A stretch of DNA of 16,713 bases, from NCBI GenBank assembly GCA_945888895.1, contig CAMDAY010000019.1, forward strand, positions 1-16,713, written 5' to 3'. This DNA comes from Dehalococcoides mccartyi (GTDB lineage: Bacteria; Chloroflexota; Dehalococcoidia; UBA2979). Position numbers and translations under genes: made by a program. Positions 1 through 6,239 of this stretch are shown piece by piece (position 1 is the first letter of the stretch; every line of letters starts with the position of its first letter). The notes beneath the pieces were generated by a model, which did no database searches, was not told the origin of the DNA, and saw only the letters and a list, made by a program, of their open reading frames with translations.

Positions 1-322
1 CCGGACCGACGATCCGCCGCGCGGTCGCGACGTCGAGGTCGTTCCGTCCGAGGTGCAGCGCGCCCGCGCCGACCGCCAGCGCCACGTCCGCGAAGTCATC
101 GATGAGCAGCATCGTGCCGTGCCCTGTCCCGTGTTGGGTACACGCGTCGAGGCAGGCGCGGGCGACCTCGATGCGCTCGCGCGTGGTCCACGGGCGCTTC
201 TCACGGAACTGCACCGCGTCCGCGCCGCCGCGCGCCGCCATCTCCGCCAGCGCGGCGTGGCTGTGGCGCGTCTGCACCGTCTCGTCCGTGATCACCTGCA
301 GCCGTGGGATCGCGAGGCTCAT
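1..322 (-). CDS. thiE: Thiamine phosphate synthase, N-terminal part (cut by window edge)
   Basis: This would join HMP-pyrophosphate and thiazole phosphate to give thiamine phosphate in the cytoplasm. Only the first 107 residues are in the window; the C-terminal half lies beyond base 1. The visible part starts MSLAIPRLQVITDE and shows the TIM-barrel landmarks of the family: QFREK (residues 38-42, with the R and K that bind pyrophosphate), LLIDDFADVAL near 72-82 and HLGRNDL near 90-96. The usual Asn-Asp pair of the third motif reads Asp-Asp here (75-76), a conservative change; the rest is typical of ThiE rather than TenI. The ATG at 322-320 overlaps the TGA of thiD as ATGA, so the two genes are very likely translationally coupled and share the TPP riboswitch upstream of thiD. 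The family call is firm; catalytic details past residue 107 cannot be seen. Confidence 0.85.
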   Translation of the reverse strand, partial: MSLAIPRLQVITDETVQTRHSHAALAEMAARGGADAVQFREKRPWTTRERIEVARACLDACTQHGTGHGTMLLIDDFADVALAVGAGALHLGRNDLDVATARRIVGP

Positions 323-1167
323 CGGGCGGCCCTCGTCGAGTCGGTCACGCCGAGGCGCGCCATCCACGTCGCGCAGTCCGGGCGGCGCAGGTAGAAGAAG
401 TGGTCGGTCGGGCCTGAGCCGGTGCCGAGGCCCGGCGCGGAGCGGATCGCCTCGGTGAGGTACGCCTTCGCGAGCCCGACGGCCTCCTCGAGGCTGTGTC
501 CGTGCGCCAGCTGCGTCGCGAGCGCCGCCGAGAACGTGCAGCCCGTGCCGTGCGTGCTCGTCGTCTCGATGAACTCACCTTCGTAAAGCCGAGCCCCGTT
601 CGCGGAGAGCAGCAGGTCCGTCCCGGGACGCTCCTCCAGGTGCCCGCCCTTCAGCACCACCGCGCGCGGTCCCTGCTCCAGGATCCGCGTGGCGGCGATG
701 CGGGCGTCGGCGATCGTGTGGATCGGCATCTCGGCGAGCAGCTCGGCCTCGTACACGTTCGGCGTCACCACCTCGGCGAGGGGGAGCAGGAAGGTGCGGA
801 GGGCCTCGATCGCCTCCCGCTCGAGGAGGGGGAAGCCGGACTTGGAGACCATCACCGGGTCAAGGACATAATGCGGCGTGTCGTAGCGGCGCATCAGCTG
901 CGCGACCAACTCGACGCGCTCGCGGTCGGCGAGCATCCCGCTCTTCGCGGCGGCAGGCGTGAAGTCAGCGAACACCGCCGCGAACTGCTCCTCGATGATG
1001 TCGAGGGGAAGCGACAGCGCCGCCGTCACCGCGCGCGTGTTCTGCGCCGTGACGGAGGTGAGGACGGAGAGTCCATATCCGCCGTTGGCGGAGATCGTCT
1101 TGAGGTCGGCCTGGATGCCCGCTCCAGCCCCACTGTCGGAGCCCGCGACGGTCAGCACGGTGTCCAT
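319..1167 (-). CDS. thiD: Hydroxymethylpyrimidine/phosphomethylpyrimidine kinase
   Basis: ThiD phosphorylates HMP and HMP-phosphate to HMP-pyrophosphate, the pyrimidine donor for ThiE. The 282-residue product has a ribokinase-like fold signature throughout: TVAGSDSGAGAGIQADLKT at the N-terminus, VLDPVMVSKSG (101-111), VTPNVYEAELL (135-144), VVLKGGH (170-176) and the anion hole and catalytic loop THGTGC (205-210, Cys 210). Length is normal or slightly long; the C-terminal tail after about residue 250 is not conserved-looking. The ATG at 1167 is chosen over one seven codons upstream because GGGAGGG lies just before it and the family N-terminus starts at MDTVLTVAGSD. It is the first gene after the TPP riboswitch and overlaps thiE by ATGA, so both should be repressed by TPP. 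Confidence 0.95.
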   Translation of the reverse strand: MDTVLTVAGSDSGAGAGIQADLKTISANGGYGLSVLTSVTAQNTRAVTAALSLPLDIIEEQFAAVFADFTPAAAKSGMLADRERVELVAQLMRRYDTPHYVLDPVMVSKSGFPLLEREAIEALRTFLLPLAEVVTPNVYEAELLAEMPIHTIADARIAATRILEQGPRAVVLKGGHLEERPGTDLLLSANGARLYEGEFIETTSTHGTGCTFSAALATQLAHGHSLEEAVGLAKAYLTEAIRSAPGLGTGSGPTDHFFYLRRPDCATWMARLGVTDSTRAAR

Positions 1168-1257
1168 GTCACCCTCCCGCGGTGGCAAGGCACGGCTACG
1201 CAGGGTCTCCGATGTGGAGCAGGCGATCAGACGTTTGGGCGCGGGGGCAGCTGCCCT

Positions 1258-1353
1258 CAGCGCACACTATCCCTACGCCGGAATTACCCGGATCAGGTTC
1301 GCGGGTCTGAATCTCAGGCCGAGACGGATTCGCCTCGACCACCCCGTGTGCTG
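1258..1353 (-). ncRNA. TPP riboswitch (THI element)
   Basis: Read on the minus strand, the leader of thiD holds the conserved TPP aptamer in the right order: a closing P1 stem (CACAC near 1350-1346 with GUGUG near 1267-1263), GGGGUG, the CUGAGA motif (1317-1312), ACCCGCGAACCUGAUC (GAACCUGAUC at 1300-1291), CCGGGUAAUUCCGG as the P4/P5-side hairpin, and CGUAGGGAUA (1277-1268). TPP binding should lower expression of thiD-thiE. No U-tract terminator follows. Instead CCCGCG (1245-1240) can pair with CGCGGG just upstream of the thiD ribosome binding site (1181-1176), so control is more likely at translation initiation; that last step is inference. Confidence 0.95.
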
Positions 1354-1363
1354 TGCTGCCGCC

Positions 1364-1390
1364 AATGTATCACGCGCAGCATGAGTGCAA
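1364..1390 (-). promoter_or_regulatory. Candidate promoter of the thiD-thiE transcript
   Basis: On the minus strand TTGCAC (1390-1385) and TACATT (1369-1364), the latter preceded by TGA as in an extended -10, are separated by 15 bases. Transcription would begin a few bases before the P1 stem of the TPP riboswitch, which is where it must begin. The spacing is short for a sigma-70 promoter, so this is a candidate only. Confidence 0.35.
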
Positions 1391-1405
1391 GTGCCCCTCG
1401 TGGAC

Positions 1406-1432
1406 TTAGCACTCTCCCATCGAGAGTGCTAA
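1406..1432 (+). promoter_or_regulatory. CIRCE element (HrcA operator)
   Basis: A perfect inverted repeat TTAGCACTC-N9-GAGTGCTAA, identical to the CIRCE consensus, with left arm 1406-1414 and right arm 1424-1432. CIRCE is the DNA site of the heat-shock repressor HrcA, normally found before groESL, dnaK or hrcA. Here the nearest downstream gene is a PAC2-family gene whose GTG lies 42 bases away; on the other side is the thi leader. A match of 18 of 18 arm bases with the exact spacer length is very unlikely by chance in such GC-rich DNA. Confidence 0.93.
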
Positions 1433-1435
1433 ACT
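1406..1435 (+). promoter_or_regulatory. Candidate promoter inside the CIRCE element
   Basis: TTAGCA (1406-1411) and TAAACT (1430-1435) are 18 bases apart, and the second is preceded by TGC as in an extended -10. Both hexamers lie within or at the edge of the CIRCE arms, so bound HrcA would cover the promoter. A start near 1442 would give a leader of about 30 bases before the GTG at 1475. Hexamer matches are only 4 of 6 each. Confidence 0.35.
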
Positions 1436-1474
1436 GGCACTTGTTGGCAGCAGTTGGTTGGTGGAGGAACTCAC

Positions 1475-2389
1475 GTGCACCCTGACGTTCGTATCCTCGG
1501 CGAGCTTCGCCCGCTGCGGCGTCCGCTCCTGATCGCCGCATTCGACGGACGGAATGGCGGTTCTGCCGTCGCCGCCGTTGCCTACCTCGCGCACCACTGG
1601 GACGCCCAGCCGGTCGCGGACGTCGAGGTGGACGGCTACTTCGACTTCACCGCCATGCGCCCGACCGTTCGGCTCGAAGACGGTGACCGCGTGATCGACT
1701 GGCCCGAGGCGCGATTCTCCGTCGCCCGGCCCGAGGGCGTCGAGCGCGACATCGTGCTCTTCGTCGGCGCTGAGCCGCATCTCCGCTGGCGTGCCTATGG
1801 GGAGGCGTTCGCGTCCGTCGCCGAGGCGCTGGGCGTCGAGCAGACGATGCTGGTGAACGCCTACCCCGGCGGAGCGGCGCACACGCGCCCAATCCCGATG
1901 CACCTCGTCGGCGCGGATGACGTGGTTGCCGCGCAGTTCGGCCTGCCATCGCGTGCCCCGCGCTACCAGGGCCCGGCTGCCTTCTCGATGGCGATGGCCG
2001 TCGAGGAGCGTGAGCGCGGCCGGGGCGGCTTCTCACTGACCGCGATCGCGCCGTTCTACTTCGAGGGGCCGGCGAACCCATACACCGTCCGTGCGCTGGT
2101 CACCGCGATCGACCGCGCCATCGGCAGCCGTACCGACCTCCGGCAGGTCGAGGGCCACATCGCCGAGGCGGACATCGCGCTCGTCGACGCCTTCGCGACG
2201 CAGCCGGAACTCGAGCAGGTCGTCCGCGGCCTCGAGCAGCAGCAGGACGAGGCATCCCCGCCGCCGCCGCCTGCCGGTGAGGAGATCGACCCCGTGGCCG
2301 TCCTCGACGGCGTCGAGGCGTTCCTCCGTGCCGCGCGGGACGCGACGCCTGACGGCGGGCCTGCCGAGGGTGGCAGCCGGCTCGTCTAG
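1475..2389 (+). CDS. PAC2-family protein (proteasome-assembly-chaperone-like)
   Basis: The 304-residue product belongs to the PAC2 family, related to eukaryotic proteasome assembly chaperone 2 and common in archaea, actinobacteria and some other bacteria; its bacterial biochemical role is not settled. Visible landmarks are RPLLIAAFDGRNGGSAVAAVAYLAHHW (16-42), IVLFVGAEPHLRWRAYGEAFASVAEALGVE (93-122) and the AAHTRPIPM stretch (134-142) that matches the family's P/A-HTRP motif. The C-terminal part (from about 240) is acidic and Pro-rich and looks disordered. There is no signal peptide, so it is cytoplasmic. The GTG at 1475 is chosen because GGTGGAGGA precedes it at proper distance; an in-frame TTG at 1454 would put that site inside the gene. 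A perfect CIRCE element 42 bases upstream suggests HrcA and heat-shock control. No proteasome gene is nearby. Confidence 0.85.
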   Translation: MHPDVRILGELRPLRRPLLIAAFDGRNGGSAVAAVAYLAHHWDAQPVADVEVDGYFDFTAMRPTVRLEDGDRVIDWPEARFSVARPEGVERDIVLFVGAEPHLRWRAYGEAFASVAEALGVEQTMLVNAYPGGAAHTRPIPMHLVGADDVVAAQFGLPSRAPRYQGPAAFSMAMAVEERERGRGGFSLTAIAPFYFEGPANPYTVRALVTAIDRAIGSRTDLRQVEGHIAEADIALVDAFATQPELEQVVRGLEQQQDEASPPPPPAGEEIDPVAVLDGVEAFLRAARDATPDGGPAEGGSRLV

Positions 2390-2520
2390 AAGGCGAAGCC
2401 CAGGACGGGTGAAGGTTCGGCCGTCCGCATGTGCGCGAGACTTGCGCGCCGGGGTGATGCAGACCCCCACGGGATCGTGTTCACTAGGACGACTCCACCG
2501 CGCCACTCAGGGCTTGGGTA

Positions 2521-3546
2521 ATGACGCGACTGCTCCTCGCTCGACGGATCGCTGCTGTGGCAGCGCTGCTGGCGCTGTCGGTCAGTGCGCTTGCCTGCGC
2601 CCCGTTTGCCACACGGGCGGTCGAGGCACCCGTGCCTCAGTTGGCTTCCGTCGCTGTCGCCGGTGCTGAGATCGCCGCGCCGTCCGTCGCCGCTGCCGCG
2701 CCCACGCGGCCACGCCTCGTCGCCTGGGGGCCAGCGCCCAGTCTGGTCGCCGGCGCCTCGAGCGCGCCCGGCATCTACGGCGACAGCGCCATCCTGATCG
2801 ACGAGGCCAGCGGCATCGCGCTGTACGAGAAGGACCCGCACGCGCGCCTGCCCGCCGCGAGCCTGACGAAGATCATGACGACCCTGATCGCGCTCGAGCG
2901 TGGTCACCTCGACGACACGGTGGAGGTGAAGGTCGACAGCCGTACCATGCGCGGCAGCACGGTCATGGGCCTCGTGCCCGGCGAGCGGCTGACGCTGGAA
3001 GATCTGCTGTACGGGCTGATGCTGCCATCCGGCAATGACGCTGCGCTCGCCATCGCGCAGCACATCTCCGGATCGACCGAGGCGTTCGTGGCGGTGATGA
3101 ACCAGCGCGCGGCCGAGCTCGGCATGATCAACACGCGCTACACGAACCCCCATGGCCTCGATCAGGGCGGCCCGTACACCTCGGCGTTCGACCTCGCCGT
3201 GCTGACGCGGGCGGGGATGCAGCGCGAGGACTTCCGCACGATCGTGAACGCGAAGTATCGCGTCGTCACCGGCAGCATCGGGACGTACCACCTCGGCACA
3301 CTCAACCCGCTGTATGGCCGCCTCGCCGGCGTCGACGGCGTGAAGACCGGCTACACGCGCACGGCGCGCCAGACGCTGGTGGGTACCGTGACGCGCGATG
3401 GCCACCGCCTGATCGCCGTCGTCCTGCGTTCGCCCGATCGAGCTCACGATGGGACCGCGCTGCTGCACTGGGGCTTCGAGTCCTACGCCTGGCCCGCGCC
3501 CAACAGCGTTGCGTCCGTTGAGGGCGCGCCGCGGCCGGGCACCTAG
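2521..3546 (+). CDS. D-alanyl-D-alanine carboxypeptidase (serine, family S11)
   Basis: A low-molecular-weight penicillin-binding protein that would trim the terminal D-Ala from peptidoglycan stem peptides outside the membrane. All three active-site motifs of the family are present: SLTK (114-117, nucleophile Ser 114), SGN (170-172) and KTG (275-277). The N-terminus is a hydrophobic export signal ending ALAC (Cys 26), so it may be a lipoprotein or be cleaved by signal peptidase I, followed by an Ala/Pro-rich linker to about residue 80. It is shorter than DacA and lacks the usual C-terminal beta domain and amphipathic anchor, so lipid anchoring would make sense. The ATG has only a weak ribosome binding site. 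It begins a run of three exported wall enzymes; the amidase start lies one base after its stop. Confidence 0.92.
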   Translation: MTRLLLARRIAAVAALLALSVSALACAPFATRAVEAPVPQLASVAVAGAEIAAPSVAAAAPTRPRLVAWGPAPSLVAGASSAPGIYGDSAILIDEASGIALYEKDPHARLPAASLTKIMTTLIALERGHLDDTVEVKVDSRTMRGSTVMGLVPGERLTLEDLLYGLMLPSGNDAALAIAQHISGSTEAFVAVMNQRAAELGMINTRYTNPHGLDQGGPYTSAFDLAVLTRAGMQREDFRTIVNAKYRVVTGSIGTYHLGTLNPLYGRLAGVDGVKTGYTRTARQTLVGTVTRDGHRLIAVVLRSPDRAHDGTALLHWGFESYAWPAPNSVASVEGAPRPGT

Positions 3547-3547
3547 C

Positions 3548-4486
3548 GTGCGGGCGCTCGTGCGAGGAGCCTCGACGGTGCTTGCCGCGCTGCTGCTCGT
3601 CGTCGCGACGGGCTGCTCGATCGTCTCGCCAGCCGCGTCCGCCGCCGGGGAGCCCGCGTGGCCACCGACGCCCCCCGCCACGCTGGCGCCAACCTCGACA
3701 TCCACGCCCACCGCGACGCCAGTTGCGCGGCGGGCGGCCGTCGTCGTGCTCGACCCCGGGCACGCCGTCGATGAGAGCGGCGCAGCGGCGCACGGCGTGG
3801 TCGAGAAGGAGTCGAACCTCGATATGGCGGTGCGTATCGCGCGACTGCTTCGCACCCACGGCGTCGAGGTCATCCTGACGCGGGAGGCCGACGTGCGCGC
3901 CGCCCCGCCCGGCGACCAGCCGACGCGAGCCGGTGGATTCAGCGGCACGCGTAACGACCTGCAGGCGCGCATCGACCTCGCGAACGCCGCGAAGGCGGAT
4001 CTCTTCGTGTCGTTGCACTCGAATGGCGCCGGTGACCCGAGCATCCGCGGGTACGAGGTCTACTACAACGCGCAGCGGCCGTTCGCCGCTGAGAACCTGG
4101 CGCTCGCCCGCGCGCTCCTCGACGGGGTGACGACGGCCATGGGTGCCGAGGGCTACCCCACGACCGCGCGCGGCGTCATCGACGACACGTGTCTGAAGGC
4201 GTTCCAAGGGCGCTGCTTCCCGTTGTTCGTCCTCGGCCCGCCGCGCGTGACCGACCGCGACGAGGTCTACCGGCGCGGCGGGACGCCAGAGGCACTCGGC
4301 TTTGCGCCCGGCCAGCAATCGATCACGACCCGCGCGACGGAGATGCCCGGCGCCCTGGTCGAGCTACTGTTCATCAGCAGCCCGGAGGACGCCGCGCTGC
4401 TCCGCGATGACGGCGCGCGCAACGCGATGGCGCGTGGCGTCGCGTTCGGCATCCTCGACTACCTCGCCGCGAAGCCGGGGCGCTGA
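3548..4486 (+). CDS. N-acetylmuramoyl-L-alanine amidase (Amidase_3), lipoprotein
   Basis: A zinc amidase that would cut the bond between MurNAc and L-Ala, releasing stem peptides during wall turnover or division. The catalytic domain runs from about residue 63 to the end (312 residues): LDPGH (zinc ligand His 72), VVEKESNLD (zinc ligand Glu 86), VILTREAD, FVSLHSN (zinc ligand His 157) and ALVELLF (catalytic Glu 272). The N-terminus MRALVRGASTVLAALLLVVATGC is a lipoprotein signal with Cys 23, followed by a Pro/Thr-rich linker. The frame is open further upstream into the carboxypeptidase gene, but GTG 3548 gives a proper signal peptide; GTG 3560 is an alternative. Its stop overlaps the next start as TGATG. 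An insertion between the third zinc ligand and the catalytic Glu is longer than in minimal amidases. Confidence 0.9.
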   Translation: MRALVRGASTVLAALLLVVATGCSIVSPAASAAGEPAWPPTPPATLAPTSTSTPTATPVARRAAVVVLDPGHAVDESGAAAHGVVEKESNLDMAVRIARLLRTHGVEVILTREADVRAAPPGDQPTRAGGFSGTRNDLQARIDLANAAKADLFVSLHSNGAGDPSIRGYEVYYNAQRPFAAENLALARALLDGVTTAMGAEGYPTTARGVIDDTCLKAFQGRCFPLFVLGPPRVTDRDEVYRRGGTPEALGFAPGQQSITTRATEMPGALVELLFISSPEDAALLRDDGARNAMARGVAFGILDYLAAKPGR

Positions 4487-5406
4487 TGCGCCACGCGCGG
4501 TTCGCCTGCATCGCCTTCGGGTCGGCGGTCTCGCTGCTCGCCGCGACCGCCTGCACGCTGCCGGTGCGCACCACGGCCGCCGTCGTAACGGCGACCGTTG
4601 AGGCGTCTCCGTCGTCGACGCGCGTGGCGGAGACGCCCACCACGCCGCCGACTCCGAGCCCGACGCCCACGCCTGCTGCGGCGACCCCGACCCCGACCGC
4701 GTCCCAGACCGCGACGGGTACCGCCGCGCGTGCGAACTCCGCGCAGGCCGTGACCGCGAGTGGTGCGGGACTCGCGACGGGGGTGAGTTCGCGCGCGATC
4801 ACCCACGGCGACACGTCGAGGCGGCGGGTAGCGCTCACCTTCGATGCGGGATCGGACGTCGGGTTCACCTCGGACATCCTCGACACCCTGGCGCGCGAGC
4901 GCGTCACCGCGAGCTTCGGGCTGACCGGCGCGTGGGCGGAGGCAAACCCCGCACAGGTGAAGCGGATGGCGGCCGAGGGCCACCACCTCTTCAACCACAC
5001 GTGGAGCCATGATTCGTTCACCGGCCTCTCGACGGGCCGCGGGGCGGTGACGCGCGCGCAGCGCTGGGACGAGCTCGACCGTACCGAGGCGATCATCCAG
5101 CGCATCGCAGGCGTCTCCACGCTGCCCTACTTCAGACCGCCGTACGGCGATTCCGACGCGTCCGTGCTCGCGGATGTCGGCGCGCGCGGCTACACGGTGA
5201 CGGCGATGTGGGCGGTGGACTCGGCGGGATGGAATGGCCTGTCCGCACCGAGGATCGTCGAGCGGACGCTGCGGCTCACCACGCCCGGTGCGATCCTCAT
5301 CTTCCACGTAGGCAGCCAGTCGCAGGACTCGGCGGCACTTCCCGCGATCATCAAGGGCCTGCGCGACGCCGGCTACGAGATGGTCGCGCTGCCCACCCTC
5401 GGCTAG
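4486..5406 (+). CDS. Polysaccharide deacetylase (NodB domain), lipoprotein
   Basis: A carbohydrate esterase family 4 protein that would remove acetyl groups from peptidoglycan or another surface glycan. The N-terminus ends its hydrophobic stretch at Cys 23 (LLAATAC), a lipoprotein signal, then a Pro/Thr-rich linker from about 30 to 80. The NodB domain (about 113-306) shows ALTFDAGSD (117-124), the zinc-binding HTWSH (171-175), RPPYG (217-221), DSAGW and ILIFHVG. Motif 1 is TFDAG in place of TFDDG, so the Asp that normally completes the metal site is Ala; I know related sequences with this variant in other GC-rich bacteria, so it may be a distinct subfamily rather than a dead enzyme. It is coupled to the amidase by a one-base overlap (TGATG). 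Confidence 0.88.
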   Translation: MRHARFACIAFGSAVSLLAATACTLPVRTTAAVVTATVEASPSSTRVAETPTTPPTPSPTPTPAAATPTPTASQTATGTAARANSAQAVTASGAGLATGVSSRAITHGDTSRRRVALTFDAGSDVGFTSDILDTLARERVTASFGLTGAWAEANPAQVKRMAAEGHHLFNHTWSHDSFTGLSTGRGAVTRAQRWDELDRTEAIIQRIAGVSTLPYFRPPYGDSDASVLADVGARGYTVTAMWAVDSAGWNGLSAPRIVERTLRLTTPGAILIFHVGSQSQDSAALPAIIKGLRDAGYEMVALPTLG

Positions 5407-5509
5407 CCGTTCAGGCTCGCGAGCCCATCCGTAACGCATCCCTATCATCCGGACGTGTGACACTGCATACGCTGCAACCGGATCGGTGGGGCGCGCCGGA
5501 GGCGAAGCC

Positions 5510-6217
5510 ATGACGACCGTCCTCGTGGTGGAAGACGACCCGGCGATCCTCGAGGCCGTCGCGTATAGCGTCGGGCGCGACGGGTACGAGGTGCTGACGG
5601 CCACCGATGGCATCAGCGGCCTCGAGCTGGCGCGTGAGCGCAAGCCGGACGCGATCGTCCTCGACATCATGCTCCCACGGATGTCCGGGCTCGATGTCTG
5701 CCGCATCCTCCGTGCCGAGATGCCCGTGCCGATCCTGCTGCTGACCGCGCGCGACTCGGAAGCAGACCGCGTGCAGGGCCTCGAGACGGGCGCTGACGAC
5801 TACCTCACGAAGCCGTTCTCGATGCGGGAGCTGCGCGCCCGCGTCGCCTCCTTGCTGCGTCGCGACGCACTGTCGCGCGCCGCCGGCCCGCGTGAGGCGG
5901 CGGCGCCCGAGCCGATTCCGACGCTGCGCGTCGGAGACATCGAGGTGGACGAGCGGAGCCACGAGGCGCGTTACAAGGGCGTCCCGCTCAACCTGCGCCC
6001 CCGCGAGTTCGCGCTGCTGCTGTACTTCATGGGACACCCCGGGCAGGCCCTCACCCGCGACCGGATCCTCGAGGAGGTCTGGGGTATCACGTTCATGGGC
6101 GAGACGCGCACCGTGGATGTCCACGTGCGTTGGCTGCGCGAGAAGGTGGAGGAGGACCCCGCAAACCCCACTCACATCCAGACGGTGCGTGGCATCGGCT
6201 ATCGGTTCGCCGCGTGA
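5510..6217 (+). CDS. OmpR/PhoB-family response regulator
   Basis: A DNA-binding response regulator of 235 residues. The receiver domain (1-120) has the acidic pair ED-D (8-10), the phosphoacceptor Asp 52 in LDIMLPRMSG, Thr 79 in LLLTARD and Lys 101 in LTKPFS. The C-terminal winged helix (about 140-235) ends with the typical TVDVHVRWLREKVEEDP and TVRGIGYRF. The ATG at 5510 is chosen because GGAGG lies nine bases upstream and the receiver begins directly at MTTVLVVEDD; the frame is open for eight more codons. The histidine kinase gene follows 22 bases after the stop, and phoU follows that, so PhoB-like phosphate control is the best guess. The DNA-binding half alone cannot separate PhoB from other OmpR-type regulators. 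Confidence 0.93.
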   Translation: MTTVLVVEDDPAILEAVAYSVGRDGYEVLTATDGISGLELARERKPDAIVLDIMLPRMSGLDVCRILRAEMPVPILLLTARDSEADRVQGLETGADDYLTKPFSMRELRARVASLLRRDALSRAAGPREAAAPEPIPTLRVGDIEVDERSHEARYKGVPLNLRPREFALLLYFMGHPGQALTRDRILEEVWGITFMGETRTVDVHVRWLREKVEEDPANPTHIQTVRGIGYRFAA

Positions 6218-6239
6218 CAACGGTGACGGGCGCCGCCCG

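Noticed and set aside
1245..1256. GGGCAGCTGCCC, a 12-base palindrome after the riboswitch
   Set aside because: It has no loop bases and no T tract, so it is not a terminator, and short GC palindromes are frequent here. No operator reading could be supported.
1454..1474. TTG start seven codons upstream in the PAC2-family gene
   Set aside because: The GGTGGAGGA ribosome binding site would be inside the gene. The GTG at 1475 is properly placed behind it.
496..1485. A 329-codon open frame on the plus strand over thiD
   Set aside because: It is the complement of thiD and of the TPP riboswitch; the product has no motif and the structured RNA on the other strand explains the region.
2386..4044. 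A 552-codon open frame on the minus strand
   Set aside because: It lies antisense to the carboxypeptidase and amidase genes, whose active-site motifs are all present. Its product is Arg-, Ala- and His-rich with no recognisable motif, as expected from the opposite strand of GC-rich genes.
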